Positions 37,824 to 47,139 of a DNA stretch of 64,000 nucleotides are shown piece by piece. The notes under the pieces are model-generated. The model searched no databases, was not told the DNA's origin, and saw nothing but the letters and a program-made list of their open reading frames with translations. The DNA lies in contig NZ_CP088296.1 of NCBI RefSeq assembly GCF_024666595.1, positions 992,001 to 1,056,000 of the forward strand, read 5' to 3'. The position numbers were made by a program, and so were the translations under genes. Source of the stretch: Sphingomonas sp. J315 (GTDB lineage: Bacteria; Pseudomonadota; Alphaproteobacteria; Sphingomonadales; Sphingomonadaceae). Position 1 is the stretch's first letter; each line of letters opens with the position of its first letter.

Positions 37824-37866
37824 GCGCGCGAACTGGTCCGAAAACCCGGTTCGCGCGCATTTTTTT
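37824..37866 (+). terminator. Strong rho-independent terminator
   Basis: GCGCGCGAAC (37824-37833) pairs with GTTCGCGCGC (37849-37858), followed by A and seven T residues (37860-37866). It ends the PAS-like gene and separates it from NAD-glutamate dehydrogenase. Confidence 0.9.
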
Positions 37867-37965
37867 GTCCCGCGTTACCGCTATCCGGGCAATTTAGTCT
37901 CAAATGTTACGGTGCGGTGCAGCAAGCCTTGAGCCGCAGCCTTTGCGGGCGCATAGCGCGGCTCC

Positions 37966-40900
37966 ATGAGCAAGACGCCGATCAAGTCGCTCGCCGAGGC
38001 GCTGCATGCGCGCCTCACCGATGGGGCCCTGCCGGGGAGCTGGAGGGGTTCGACGAAACCGCCCGCGCCGCGGCCGCAAGGTTCGTGGCGGAGGCCGCGG
38101 CGACGCGCGCGCCGGGCACGCCCGGGGTGGCGCTCGAAACCGGGCTTGGCGACGATAGCCGCGCCATGCGGTTGGCGGTCGTCAATGACGACATGCCCTT
38201 CCTGGTCGATTCGATCGCCGCGACGATCGCCGCACATGACATCGCGATCCGCCGGATCATTCACCCGGTCGTCGCGGTCGAGCGCGCGGGCGACGGCACG
38301 CTGGTCGGGATCGGCGCCAGTCGCGACGGGGTCGGATCGCGCGAATCGATGGTCTATCTCGAACTCGAACGCGCCGACGCGCGCGATCGCTCGGGGCTGG
38401 TCCGCGATCTCGAGCGCAATCTGCGCCATGTCCGCGCCGCAGTCACCGACTGGAGCGAGCTGCGCCGTGCGATGAGCGATGACGCCAACCGCATCGCTGA
38501 TGCCGAAGGGGCCGCGCTGCTGCGGTGGTTCCAGGGCGGCAGCATGACCTTGGTCGGACATGAAAACTGGCACCGCGATGGCAGCGTCACCGATGCGGCG
38601 GGCATTTGCCGCATGGACCTCGACACGCCGTTGCTCGCCGAGGCGTCGCGCAAGCTGGCGGTCGAATGGTTCGAACAGGGCGGACAGCCGCCGCTGCTGC
38701 TCAAGTCCAACTTCATCTCGACCGTGCATCGACGCGCGCCGCTCGATCTGGTGCTGGTGCCGCTGCGCGCGAAGGGGGAAGACGGGGCCTCGGAAGTAAC
38801 CGGGCTGTCGATTCATGCCGGCCTGTGGACCAGCGCGGCGCTGCATTCGACCCCGGATGAGGTGCCGATGCTGCGGGCGCGCATTGCAAGCCTGGAGAGC
38901 AAGTTCGGGTTCGACCCGCGCGGCCATACCGGCAAGGCACTGGCGCATGCACTGAGCGGGCTGCCGCACGATCTGACCACCGCCTTCCACGGCGCTGCAC
39001 TGGAGGAAATCGCGCTCACCGCCATGTCGGTGACCGATCGCCCGCGCCCCAAGCTGGTGCTGATCCGCAGCCAGCTCGGACGCCACCTGTTCGCCTTTGT
39101 CTGGCTGCCGCGCGACGATGTCTCGACCGGACGTCGCGTCGCGATTGGCGAGATGCTGGAACAGCGCGCCAATGCCTCGTTGCTCAGCTGGTCGATCGCG
39201 CTGGAGGACGGGCCGGTGGCGCTGCTGCGCTACACGCTCGACCTGCGTGGCGAGGGGCGGATGCCCGACGCCGCCGCGCTCGATGTCGAACTGGAGCGGA
39301 TGGTGCGCGGCTGGCTGCCCGCAGTCGAGCATGCGCTGCGGGAGGATGGCGCAACGCCGTCTCGCGCGGCGCGGCTGGCGCTGCGCTACGCCCCCTGCTT
39401 CCCGTTCGGCTACCGCAACGGCAATATACCCGAAGAGGCTGCGCGCGATATCGTCCGGATCGCCGGGTTGAGCGACGTCCACGCCCGGTCGGTGCGCATC
39501 TACGACCATGACGGCAAGTTGCGGATCAAGCTTTATCGCCTGGGCGGGCCGCTTCCGCTCTCCGACGCGGTGCCGGTATTCGAGAATTTCGGATTCCGCG
39601 TGATCGAGGAAGTGCCGACCGCGCTGGCGGGCGATGCCGACGCCTATATCCATGATTTCGAGGTCGAGCTGCCCGGCGGCGGCCTCAAGGGTGAGACCGC
39701 GACGGTCGAGGGCGCGATTGCCGCCGTGCTGGAGGCGCGCGCGGAGAATGATGCGTTCAACCGGCTGATCGTCGAGGGCGGCCTGGCCCCGGCATCGGTC
39801 GTGCTGCTGCGCGCCTGGTTCCGTTATCTGCGCCAGACCGGCCTCAGCTACGGCCTGGTCACGGTGGTCGAGGCGCTGCGCCGCGCCCCGGCCGTCGCAA
39901 CTGCCCTGGTCGACCGCTTTGCCGCCGCGCATGATCCGGCGCGCGCCAAGGACAGCGCCGCCGCCATCGCCGCCGCCGACGCCGCCATCGCCGCAGGCCT
40001 CGACGCGGTCAGCGCGATCGACGACGACCGTATCCTGCGCGCGATTTCCGGTGTCATCCGCGCGACGTTGCGCACCAACGCCTATGCTCCCGCCGCCGCC
40101 GAAGCGCTGGCGTTCAAGCTGGACAGCAGCCGTGTGCCAGAATCTGCCCGCGCCGCTGCCGTGGCGGGAGATCTGGGTCTATTCGCCCCGCGTCGAGGGC
40201 ATCCATCTGCGCGCCGGTCCGGTCGCGCGCGGCGGCCTTCGCTGGTCCGACCGGCGCGACGATTTCCGCACCGAGATCCTCGGCCTGATGAAGGCGCAGC
40301 GCGTCAAGAACGCCGTCATCGTGCCGACCGGCGCGAAGGGCGGCTTCTATCCCAAGCAGCTCCCCAGCCCCAGCATCGACCGCGATGCGTGGTTCGAGGA
40401 GGGCAAGGAAAGCTACCGCATCTTCATCCGATCGCTGCTGTCGATCACCGACAATATCGTCAGCGGCGCGGTGGTGCACCCCGACAGCGTCGTGATCCAT
40501 GACGGCGAAGACCCCTATTTCGTGGTCGCCGCCGACAAGGGCACCGCGACGTTCAGCGACGTCGCCAATGCCATCGCGATCGAACGCGGTTTCTGGCTGG
40601 GCGACGCCTTTGCGTCCGGTGGCTCGGTCGGATACGACCACAAGGCGATGGGCATCACCGCCAAGGGTGCGTGGGTCAGCGTCCAGCGCCACTTCCTGGA
40701 AATGGGCACCGACGTCCAGACGCAGAGCATCCGCGTCGCGGGCTGCGGCGACATGTCGGGCGACGTGTTCGGCAACGGCATGCTCTTGTCCAAGGCGATC
40801 AAGCTGGTCGCGGCGTTCGATCATCGCCACATCTTCCTCGACCCCGATCCCGATCCGGCGGCGAGTTGGGCCGAGCGTGAGCGGATGTTCGCACTGCCGC

Positions 40901-42606
40901 GATCGAGCTGGGCGGATTATGATCCATCGCTGATCTCGGCGGGCGGCGGCGTGTTCGCGCGGTCTGAAAAGGTGATCAAGCTGACGCCGGAAGTCCGCGC
41001 GGCGCTGGGCATCGAGGCCGAGGAGATGGAGCCGAATGCGCTCATCTCCGCGATCCTCAAGGCGCCGGTCGATCTGATCTGGTTCGGCGGCATCGGCACC
41101 TATGTGAAGGCCGCCGCAGAGGCGCATATCGAGGTCGGCGATCCCGCCAATGATCGCCTGCGCGTCAATGCCGAGGACCTGCGCGCGCGCGCGATCGGCG
41201 AGGGCGCCAATCTGGGCGTGACGCAGGCGGCGCGCATCGCCTTTTCGATGCGCGGCGGGCGGATCAACACCGATTTCATCGACAATTCGGCGGGCGTCGA
41301 TTGTTCGGACAATGAGGTCAACATCAAGATCGCACTCAACCGCGAGGTGATCGAGGGTCGCCTGGAGATGGGCGACCGCAACACCCTGCTCGCGTCGATG
41401 ACCGACGATGTCGCGCATCTGGTGCTGGAGGATAATCGCCTGCAGACGCTGGCGCTGTCGTTCCTCGAGAATGATGGCCCGGTCGCGGTGCCGAGCTTCG
41501 TGCGGCTGACCGAGATTCTCGAGGGTGCGGGTCGGCTCGACCGCGCGGTCGAGGGGCTGGCGACCAATGAGGAATATCTGCGCCGGGCGCAGGACGGCGC
41601 GGGACTGACCCGGCCGGAGCTTGCCGTGCTGCTCGCGACGTCGAAGCTGGCGTTGCAGGACGCGATCGAAAGCGGCGGGCTGGGCCTCGACCCGGCGCTG
41701 GAGAGCGACCTGATCGCCGCCTTCCCGCCCGCAATGCGCGAAACCTTCCGCAAGGCGATCGGCGAGCATCGCCTGCGCGGCGAGATCGTCGCGACCAAGC
41801 TGGCCAACCGCATCGTCAACCGGCTGGGCGTGCTGCACCCGTTCGAGCTGGCCGAAGAGGAAGGCGCATCGCTGCGCGACATCGCAATGATGTTCGTGGT
41901 GACCGAGCGGCTGTTTGGCCTCCAGCCATTGTGGGAAGAGATCGAGACTGCGGCGATGAGCGAGGGCGCGCGCCTTGCGGTGCTCGACGAGATCGCGGTC
42001 GCGACCCGATCGCAGATCGCCGATCTGCTGCGCGTGTGCCGCCCGGGCGAAGACATCAGCGCGATGCTCAACCGCCTGAAGCCCGGCATCGACAGCCTCG
42101 ATCGCCAGGCCAAGACGCTGCTCAAGGAAGAGGCGCTGGCGCAGTCGGGTCGCATCGCCGCGCAGCTGGAGGCGGCGGGCGCACCGGCGGCCTTGGTCGC
42201 AAAGATCGTCCGTATCTTTGAGCTGGACGGCGCGGTGGGTCTTGCCGATCTGGGCCAGCGGCGCGGCATCGGCGAGACCGAGCTGACCCATGCCTTCACG
42301 CATCTGGGACAGGCGCTGGGGCTCGACTGGGCACAGGCCAATGCCGCGCGCATCGTCGCGGGCGATCCGTGGGAGCGGTTGCTGATCGCGGGCCTGGCGC
42401 GCGATTTCCAGCAATTGCGGCTGGAGTTCCTCGCGCGCGGCACCGGCAAGGATCCCAAGGCCGAGGTCGATGCCTGGCTGGCGGAACATGCCGCGCGGGT
42501 CGGCCAGTTCGTGACGCTGGTCGAGCGGGCGAAGAAGGCCCCTGCGCCCAACGCCGCGATGCTGGCGCAGATTGCCGGGCAGGCACGGGTGCTGCTGGGG
42601 CGGTGA
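37966..42606 (+). CDS. gdhB: NAD-specific glutamate dehydrogenase, large (~180 kDa) type (two frameshifts)
   Basis: This enzyme oxidatively deaminates glutamate to 2-oxoglutarate and feeds the TCA cycle. The repaired protein is 1546 residues. N-terminal regulatory regions include VNDDMPFLVDSIAATIA; the catalytic domain shows GGLRWSDRRDDFRTEILGLM, IVPTGAKGGFYPK, VAGCGDMSGDVFGNGMLLS and ANLGVTQAARIAF. Two indels break it: a missing G in the run 38034-38037, which disconnects MSKTPIKSLAEALHARLTDG from ELEGFDETARAAA, and an extra G at 40140, which disconnects LAFKLDSSRVP from the NLPAPLPWREIWVYSP segment. The two indels cancel in length. As printed, neither half is a complete enzyme. Confidence 0.9.
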
Positions 42607-42930
42607 AAACGGAGGCGGGCGAGATCATGCGAAATGTGTGAACTTGCCTCCTCCCTTCTGATATCCGGTCCTGCCATTGCAACCAAATAGGTTATTGTAG
42701 GAAAGCCCACCCCCCGGAGAGGCGTGGGTTTCCGAGGGTTTTGGGCTGCGGAAGACCCGCTGGCCGCGCCGAAACCGGTCGTCATCGGGCCGATGAAGCG
42801 CGGTAGCCGAACCACGTCATGCGAACATGTCGCGTGAAAGCGCGCCATGGGGCTACGCACGCATGCGACAGAATCCCCCTCGGGAATGTCGCAAAGCTGT
42901 TCGGTCATGAGAACGCAGCGGCCTCGGCCG

Positions 42931-42987
42931 TCGTGCTTCCTCCCCTCCATCACGCTGCGCGTGCCACCTCCCCTGGCGGGGGAGGGT
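42931..42987. repeat. Dispersed intergenic palindromic repeat (copy 1)
   Basis: The stretch from GTCGTGCTTCCTCCCC to GGCGGGGGAGGG shares 16 consecutive bases and the same C-rich/G-rich palindromic plan with the pair of copies at 55878-56003. It is a REP-like element of the type scattered through sphingomonad genomes. Confidence 0.65.
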
Positions 42988-43016
42988 TAGATTAGTCCGA
43001 CGCACGCGCCAGATTG

Positions 43017-43061
43017 TAATTGCGAATCACTCGCGCTAGTGCTGCGAACGAATCGCAATTA
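43017..43061. promoter_or_regulatory. Fur-box-like element upstream of the PepSY-DUF2271-DUF4198-ApbE operon
   Basis: TAATTGCGA (43017-43025) is exactly inverted at 43053-43061 (TCGCAATTA), and the interior carries GCGAATC...GAATCGC sequences typical of alphaproteobacterial iron boxes. It ends 16 bases before the ATG at 43078. A related sequence precedes the siderophore receptor at 49.5 kb. Iron control is inferred. Confidence 0.55.
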
Positions 43062-43077
43062 GGCTGTCCCCACCCCG

Positions 43078-43725
43078 ATGCACGGAACCACCACGACCGC
43101 GCGTGCCAAGCGCAGCCGCAAGGCTTTCTGGCTGAAGCAGCTGCACACCTGGCACTGGATCAGTTCGGCGATCAGCCTGGTCGGGTTGCTGCTGTTCGCG
43201 GTGACCGGGTTCACGCTCAACCACGCCGCCGAGATCGAGGGATCGCCGCAGACGATTGAGCGCAAGGGCCAGTTGCCCGCGCAGCTGCTGCCCGCGATCA
43301 GGCCCGACGACGCGCCCGATGCGAAGAAGCCGCTGCCCGCCCCGGTCGCCGAGTGGGTCGAGGGCAATCTGGACATCCGCCACGCGCGCGGCGAGGCCGA
43401 ATGGTCGGCGGACGAGATCTACCTCGCGCTTCCCCGCCCCGGCGGCGATGGCTGGGTCGCGATCGACCGGGCGAGCGGCGCGGTGACCACCGAAGCCACC
43501 AATCGCGGCTGGATCGCGTGGCTCAACGACCTGCACAAGGGCCGCAACAGCGGCACGGTGTGGAAGTGGTTCATCGACATCTTCGTGCTCGCCTGCATCG
43601 TGTTTTCGCTCACCGGCCTGGTGCTGTTGCAGATGCATTCGAAGAACCGCCCGAGCACCTGGCCGTTGGTCGGCGCGGGCCTCGTCATCCCCGCGTTCCT
43701 CGCGATCTTCTTCATCCATATCTAA
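43078..43725 (+). CDS. PepSY-associated transmembrane protein
   Basis: This 215-residue protein has an N-terminal membrane helix with paired histidines (KQLHTWHWISSAISLVGLLL), a second conserved histidine motif (FTLNHAAEI), a periplasmic PepSY-like region (residues ~45-155), and two C-terminal helices. This architecture recurs in putative ferric or periplasmic reductases, where membrane histidines bind heme. It heads an operon with DUF2271, DUF4198 and apbE and lies just after a Fur-like box, so electron transfer linked to iron uptake is likely. This is inference. Confidence 0.75.
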   Translation: MHGTTTTARAKRSRKAFWLKQLHTWHWISSAISLVGLLLFAVTGFTLNHAAEIEGSPQTIERKGQLPAQLLPAIRPDDAPDAKKPLPAPVAEWVEGNLDIRHARGEAEWSADEIYLALPRPGGDGWVAIDRASGAVTTEATNRGWIAWLNDLHKGRNSGTVWKWFIDIFVLACIVFSLTGLVLLQMHSKNRPSTWPLVGAGLVIPAFLAIFFIHI

Positions 43726-43740
43726 AGGGAGCCGCCCGAA

Positions 43741-44244
43741 ATGCAGTTTCGCGTAACCGGATTGACCGCCACCGCGCTGGGCGCTGGCCTGTTCGCGCCG
43801 GGGATGGCCGCCGCGCAGACGCTCGATGTCTCGGTCACGATTCCAAGGCTGACGGTCGCCGAATATCACCGGCCCTATGTCGCCATGTGGATCGAGAAGG
43901 AGGGCGGCCCGGCCCAGACGCTGTCGGTGTGGTACGATGTCGACCTGAAGAACAATGAGGGCACCAAGTGGCTGCGTGACGTGCGCCAATGGTGGCGCGC
44001 GTCGGGCCGCACGATGCGCTTCCCCGCCGCCGGCGTGACCGGCGCGACCAAGGCACCCGGGACGCACAAGGTGAGCTTCAAACCCAAGCTGACGCCGGGC
44101 AACTACACGCTGGTGGTCGAGGCCGCGCGCGAAGTGGGCGGGCGCGAACTGGTCCGCATCCCCTTCTCGCTGCCCAAGGGCGGCACCGCCCGCGCCGCCG
44201 GCACATCCGAACTCGGAGCGGTCACGCTCACCGTCAAGCGCTGA
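43741..44244 (+). CDS. DUF2271 periplasmic protein with candidate flavinylation motif
   Basis: This 167-residue protein has a signal peptide cleaved after GMAAAQ, then the DUF2271 domain (AEYHRPYVAMWIEKEGGP, TLSVWYDVDLKNNEG, WLRDVRQWWRASGR). The segment AAGVTGATKAPG (residues 97-108) matches the TGAT core of ApbE acceptor motifs (consensus Dxx(S/T)GAT) except that the leading aspartate is not obvious. T103 would be the FMN-bearing threonine. An apbE gene lies two genes downstream in the same operon. I infer a periplasmic flavoprotein that takes electrons from the PepSY membrane protein. Confidence 0.75.
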   Translation: MQFRVTGLTATALGAGLFAPGMAAAQTLDVSVTIPRLTVAEYHRPYVAMWIEKEGGPAQTLSVWYDVDLKNNEGTKWLRDVRQWWRASGRTMRFPAAGVTGATKAPGTHKVSFKPKLTPGNYTLVVEAAREVGGRELVRIPFSLPKGGTARAAGTSELGAVTLTVKR

Positions 44245-44261
44245 ACCAAGGGGATCATCAC

Positions 44262-45092
44262 ATGAAGTTGCGCACTATCCTGATCGCCACCGCAGTCGCT
44301 GCGGTCGCACTTCCCGCCAGCGTCCAGGCGCACCGCCAGTGGATGATGCCGTCGATGACCGTCGTGTCGGGCGAAGGCGCGGACGTGTGGGTCACGGTCG
44401 ATGCCGCCGTGTCGAACGACCTCTTCTATTTCGAGCATCAGCCGCTGCGCGCCGACATTGCGGTGATGTTGCCCGACGGCACGGCGGGTGAGGTCAAGAA
44501 CAAGGCGACCGGCCGGTACCGCACCACGCTCGACGTCCAGATCCAGCAGCGCGGCACCTACAAGATCTTCTACGCCAGCGAGGGCGTGATGGGATCTTAC
44601 AAGCTGAACGGGGAAGAGGTTCGCCTCCCGCGCGGCACCACCGCCGACAAGCTGGCGAGCGTGATCCCGGCGGGCGCGACCGATGTGCGCACCAGCATCA
44701 ACAGCAACCGCAACGAGATTTTCGTGACCGCAGGCGAGCCGACCACCACCGTGTTCAAGCCGACCGGCAAGGGCATCGAGCTGGTACCGGTGACGCACCC
44801 CAACGACCTGGTGATGGGTGAGGACGCGACCTTCCAGTTCCTGCTCGACGGCAAGCCGACCGCAGGGTTGGCGGTCACGGTGATCCCCGGCGGCATCCGC
44901 TATCGCGACCAGCTGCATCAGCAGGATCTGACGACCGGCGCGGATGGCAAGGTCACGATCAAGTGGAGCGATCCGGGCATGACCTGGATCAACGTCACCA
45001 CCCCGCGCGCGGGCGGCGAAGAGGGCGGCGCGCCCGCGCCGGGTGGCCGCCGGGCGAGCTATGTGACGACGGTCGAGGTGATGGCGCCCTGA
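44262..45092 (+). CDS. DUF4198 periplasmic protein
   Basis: This 276-residue protein has a signal peptide ending SVQAH and a DUF4198 domain: HRQWMMPSMTVVSGEGADVW, EHQPLRADIAVMLPDG, then a second beta domain with THPNDLVMGEDATFQFLLDG and GMTWINVTTPR near the C-terminus. The family is often found with TonB receptors and nickel, cobalt or iron uptake genes; its histidine-containing N-terminus right after cleavage could bind metal. It follows the DUF2271 gene by 17 bases, and its stop overlaps the apbE start. Confidence 0.75.
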   Translation: MKLRTILIATAVAAVALPASVQAHRQWMMPSMTVVSGEGADVWVTVDAAVSNDLFYFEHQPLRADIAVMLPDGTAGEVKNKATGRYRTTLDVQIQQRGTYKIFYASEGVMGSYKLNGEEVRLPRGTTADKLASVIPAGATDVRTSINSNRNEIFVTAGEPTTTVFKPTGKGIELVPVTHPNDLVMGEDATFQFLLDGKPTAGLAVTVIPGGIRYRDQLHQQDLTTGADGKVTIKWSDPGMTWINVTTPRAGGEEGGAPAPGGRRASYVTTVEVMAP

Positions 45093-46066
45093 CGCCCGAA
45101 CCGCGTATCGCCATTCCCCCGACGCTGTCGCCCGCCGCCTTTCACCGGCGGCGGGCCGACGCCGCTGTCGCGCGCTTTGGCGGGGAGACGATGGGGACGC
45201 GCTGGTCGGCAACGATCGTCGCGCCGCCACCGGGGGTGCAGACCGCGATCCAGGGCGTGCTCACCCATATCCTCGCGCAGATGAGCCATTGGGAGCGCTG
45301 CTCGCAGCTCAGCCAGATCAACGCCGCTGCGCCGGGCGGGTGGCACGGCATCGCGCCGGAATTCATTCACGTCATGGGTGTTGCGCTTGATATCGCGGCG
45401 CGGTCGGATGGGGCGTTCGATCCGGCAATCGGAGCGCTGGTCGACCTGTGGGGCTTTGGTCCGCCGGGACCGCGCGAGGATGCCCCGAGCGATGCCGCGA
45501 TCGATGCCGCCCGCAGCGCGGCCGGGCCGGGCGCGATCGAGCTCGACGCCCCCCTGCTCCGCCTGCGCCGCGTCCGCCCCGCGCGGCTCGACCTGTCGGG
45601 GATCGCCAAGGGCCATGCCGTCGACGCGGTCGCGACGCGGTTGCGCGCCCTTGGCTGCGCTGATTTCCTCGTCGAGATCGGCGGCGAGCTGGTCGGTGTC
45701 GGCATTCAGCCGGATGGCCAGCCCTGGTGGGTGGATGTCGAGCCGCCGCCGGGCATGGCGCTCGCCCCGCTGAGGATCGCTCTGCACGGCATCGCGGTCG
45801 CCACCTCGGGCGACTATCGCCGCGCCTCGGCACAGGGCAGCCACAGCATCGACCCGCGCACCGGCCGCCCGATCGCGCACGGTACCGCGAGCGTCACGGT
45901 GATCCACGCCGATTGCTGTCACGCCGACGCTTGGGCGAGCGCGCTGACCGTGCTGGAGCCGGAAGCGGCGAAGGCGCTGGCCGAGCGCGAGGGGCTGGCG
46001 GCGCAGCTGGTGGTACGCGGTAACGGGGAGTGGTTGTCGAGCGGGCTGCGGGCGATGTTGGACTAG
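45089..46066 (+). CDS. apbE: FAD:protein FMN transferase (ApbE)
   Basis: This enzyme attaches FMN covalently to threonine in periplasmic acceptors. Motifs seen are GETMGTRWSATIV, SHWERCSQLSQINA, LDLSGIAKGHAVDA, FLVEIGGELVGVG, ATSGDYRR, HSIDPRTGRPI and a metal-site aspartate in CCHADAWASAL. No ATG, GTG or TTG lies in frame between the overlap with DUF4198 and ETMGT, so I place the start at CTG 45089, which overlaps the previous TGA exactly as ATGA pairs do elsewhere here, with GAGGTGA upstream. A missed indel is the alternative. No clear signal peptide is visible, unlike many ApbE proteins. Confidence 0.82.
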   Translation: MTPEPRIAIPPTLSPAAFHRRRADAAVARFGGETMGTRWSATIVAPPPGVQTAIQGVLTHILAQMSHWERCSQLSQINAAAPGGWHGIAPEFIHVMGVALDIAARSDGAFDPAIGALVDLWGFGPPGPREDAPSDAAIDAARSAAGPGAIELDAPLLRLRRVRPARLDLSGIAKGHAVDAVATRLRALGCADFLVEIGGELVGVGIQPDGQPWWVDVEPPPGMALAPLRIALHGIAVATSGDYRRASAQGSHSIDPRTGRPIAHGTASVTVIHADCCHADAWASALTVLEPEAAKALAEREGLAAQLVVRGNGEWLSSGLRAMLD

Positions 46067-46089
46067 CGCTCCTGCGGAGGCAGGAGCGC
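46066..46089. repeat. Short perfect hairpin after apbE
   Basis: GCGCTCCTGC (46066-46075), loop GGAG, GCAGGAGCGC (46080-46089): a perfect 10-base stem starting at the last base of the apbE stop codon. No T tract follows. Such GCTCCTGC/GCAGGAGC palindromes recur in sphingomonads as intergenic repeats and may act as transcript-end or stability elements. Confidence 0.6.
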
Positions 46090-46146
46090 ATGCAACATTA
46101 CGCGTCCGCCCGCCGCCGATGAAGAATACTTGCTGGCTTTTCGCGC

Positions 46147-46326
46147 CTAATTGGCCGGCTTGCTTCGGACTCGTTCCGCAATCTCGGCCACGAGGAAAAC
46201 AGGAACCAATAACCAGAGCCAGTTTGGCACATGCCACCCTTGGGCGAGTCGAAACATCGCGACTGCAAAGCCCAGCCAGAATGCAACCGAGCACATGCGG
46301 AATAGAAGTCGGAGTCGATCCTGCAT
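46147..46326 (-). CDS. Small hypothetical membrane protein
   Basis: This 59-residue protein has two hydrophobic helices (CSVAFWLGFAVAMFRLA and WLWLLVPVFLVAEIAERV) and a basic end. The ATG at 46326 is chosen over an upstream GTG at 46356; neither has a strong ribosome-binding site. It follows the PiuC gene by about 47 bases on the same strand. Not recognised; coding status is moderately supported by the clean membrane pattern. Confidence 0.45.
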   Translation of the reverse strand: MQDRLRLLFRMCSVAFWLGFAVAMFRLAQGWHVPNWLWLLVPVFLVAEIAERVRSKPAN

Positions 46327-46373
46327 CACGAACGATTGATACCGATCGAGGCCCACCTGTAAATAGTCGCTCG

Positions 46374-47057
46374 TCAGGCGTCCGCCCAGCGCCTCAGCAG
46401 GTTGTGGTAGACGCCAGTCAGTTCGATGACGCTGCGGTCCGTGCCGCCCACTTGCCCGGTCAGGCGCTGGACGCTCTGGTCGAGGTCGAACAGGATGCGA
46501 CGCGCGCCATCGTCGCGGACCATCGACTGGAGCCAGAAGAAGGATGCGACCCGCGTCCCGCGCGTCACCGGCTCGACCTTGTGCAGGCTGGACGAGGGGT
46601 AGAGGATCGCGTGGCCGGCGGGGAGCTTGACCCGCTGGACGCCATACTGGTCCTCGATCACCAGTTCGCCGCCGTCATAGGCTGCGGAGTCTTCGAGGAA
46701 GACGGTCATCGACAGGTCGCTGCGGATGCGGAAATCGGTGCCGCGCTGGATTCGGATCGCGCTGTCGACATGCACGCCAAAGGTCTGGCCGACGCCGTAG
46801 CGGTTGAACAAGGGCGGGAACACCTTGAGCGGGAGTGCCGCCGCGAAGAACAAGGGCGAGCGCCCCAGCGCGTCGAGCACCAGCTTCCCCGCTGCCTTCG
46901 CTGCCGCGCTGTCCTCGGGCAGCTGCTCATTCTGCTTGGCGAGCGCCGACTGATGGCCGGAGGTCGCGTTGCCGTCGATCCACTCCGCCGCGTCGATCGT
47001 CGCGCGCAGCTCGGCGAGCGTGGCGGGATCGAGCAGGTCTGGAATCGCGATCAGCAT
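46374..47057 (-). CDS. piuC: PKHD-type Fe(II)/2-oxoglutarate hydroxylase, PiuC family
   Basis: This 227-residue protein has the 2-His-1-carboxylate iron site: H96-x-D98 in [10 protein letters not shown] and H159 in [15 protein letters not shown], whose arginine binds 2-oxoglutarate. The opening [18 protein letters not shown] and the ending [13 protein letters not shown] fit PiuC/YbiX. The family is regularly found beside iron-regulated TonB receptors, as here (82 bases downstream of the receptor), and may modify a siderophore or peptide. The substrate is not known. Confidence 0.9.
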   Translation of the reverse strand: MLIAIPDLLDPATLAELRATIDAAEWIDGNATSGHQSALAKQNEQLPEDSAAAKAAGKLVLDALGRSPLFFAAALPLKVFPPLFNRYGVGQTFGVHVDSAIRIQRGTDFRIRSDLSMTVFLEDSAAYDGGELVIEDQYGVQRVKLPAGHAILYPSSSLHKVEPVTRGTRVASFFWLQSMVRDDGARRILFDLDQSVQRLTGQVGGTDRSVIELTGVYHNLLRRWADA

Positions 47058-47139
47058 GATGTGCCTTCTAAAGGGGGGTCGGAGCGGATGAAAGCAGGGG
47101 GACAGGGATTGCCGTCACCCGCTCCTCCCCCTTTAGCCT

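Larger units (their letters stand above)
42607..43077. other. 471-base intergenic region with hairpins (candidate small RNA), dispersed repeat and Fur-like box
   Basis: No credible coding sequence is present. At 42700-42733 GGAAAGCCCAC pairs with GTGGGTTTCC (one bulge). Near 42800, TCATCGGGCCGATGA is a palindrome. TGCGACA (42864-42870) pairs with TGTCGCA (42887-42893) with an inner TCCC/GGGA. The hairpin series could be a structured RNA, though no sharp promoter or T-rich terminator is seen. A dispersed repeat lies at 42931-42987 and a Fur-like element at 43017-43061. Confidence 0.4.

Noticed and set aside
40114..42489. 791-residue minus-strand frame
   Set aside because: Antisense to NAD-glutamate dehydrogenase; composition is a third-position shadow.
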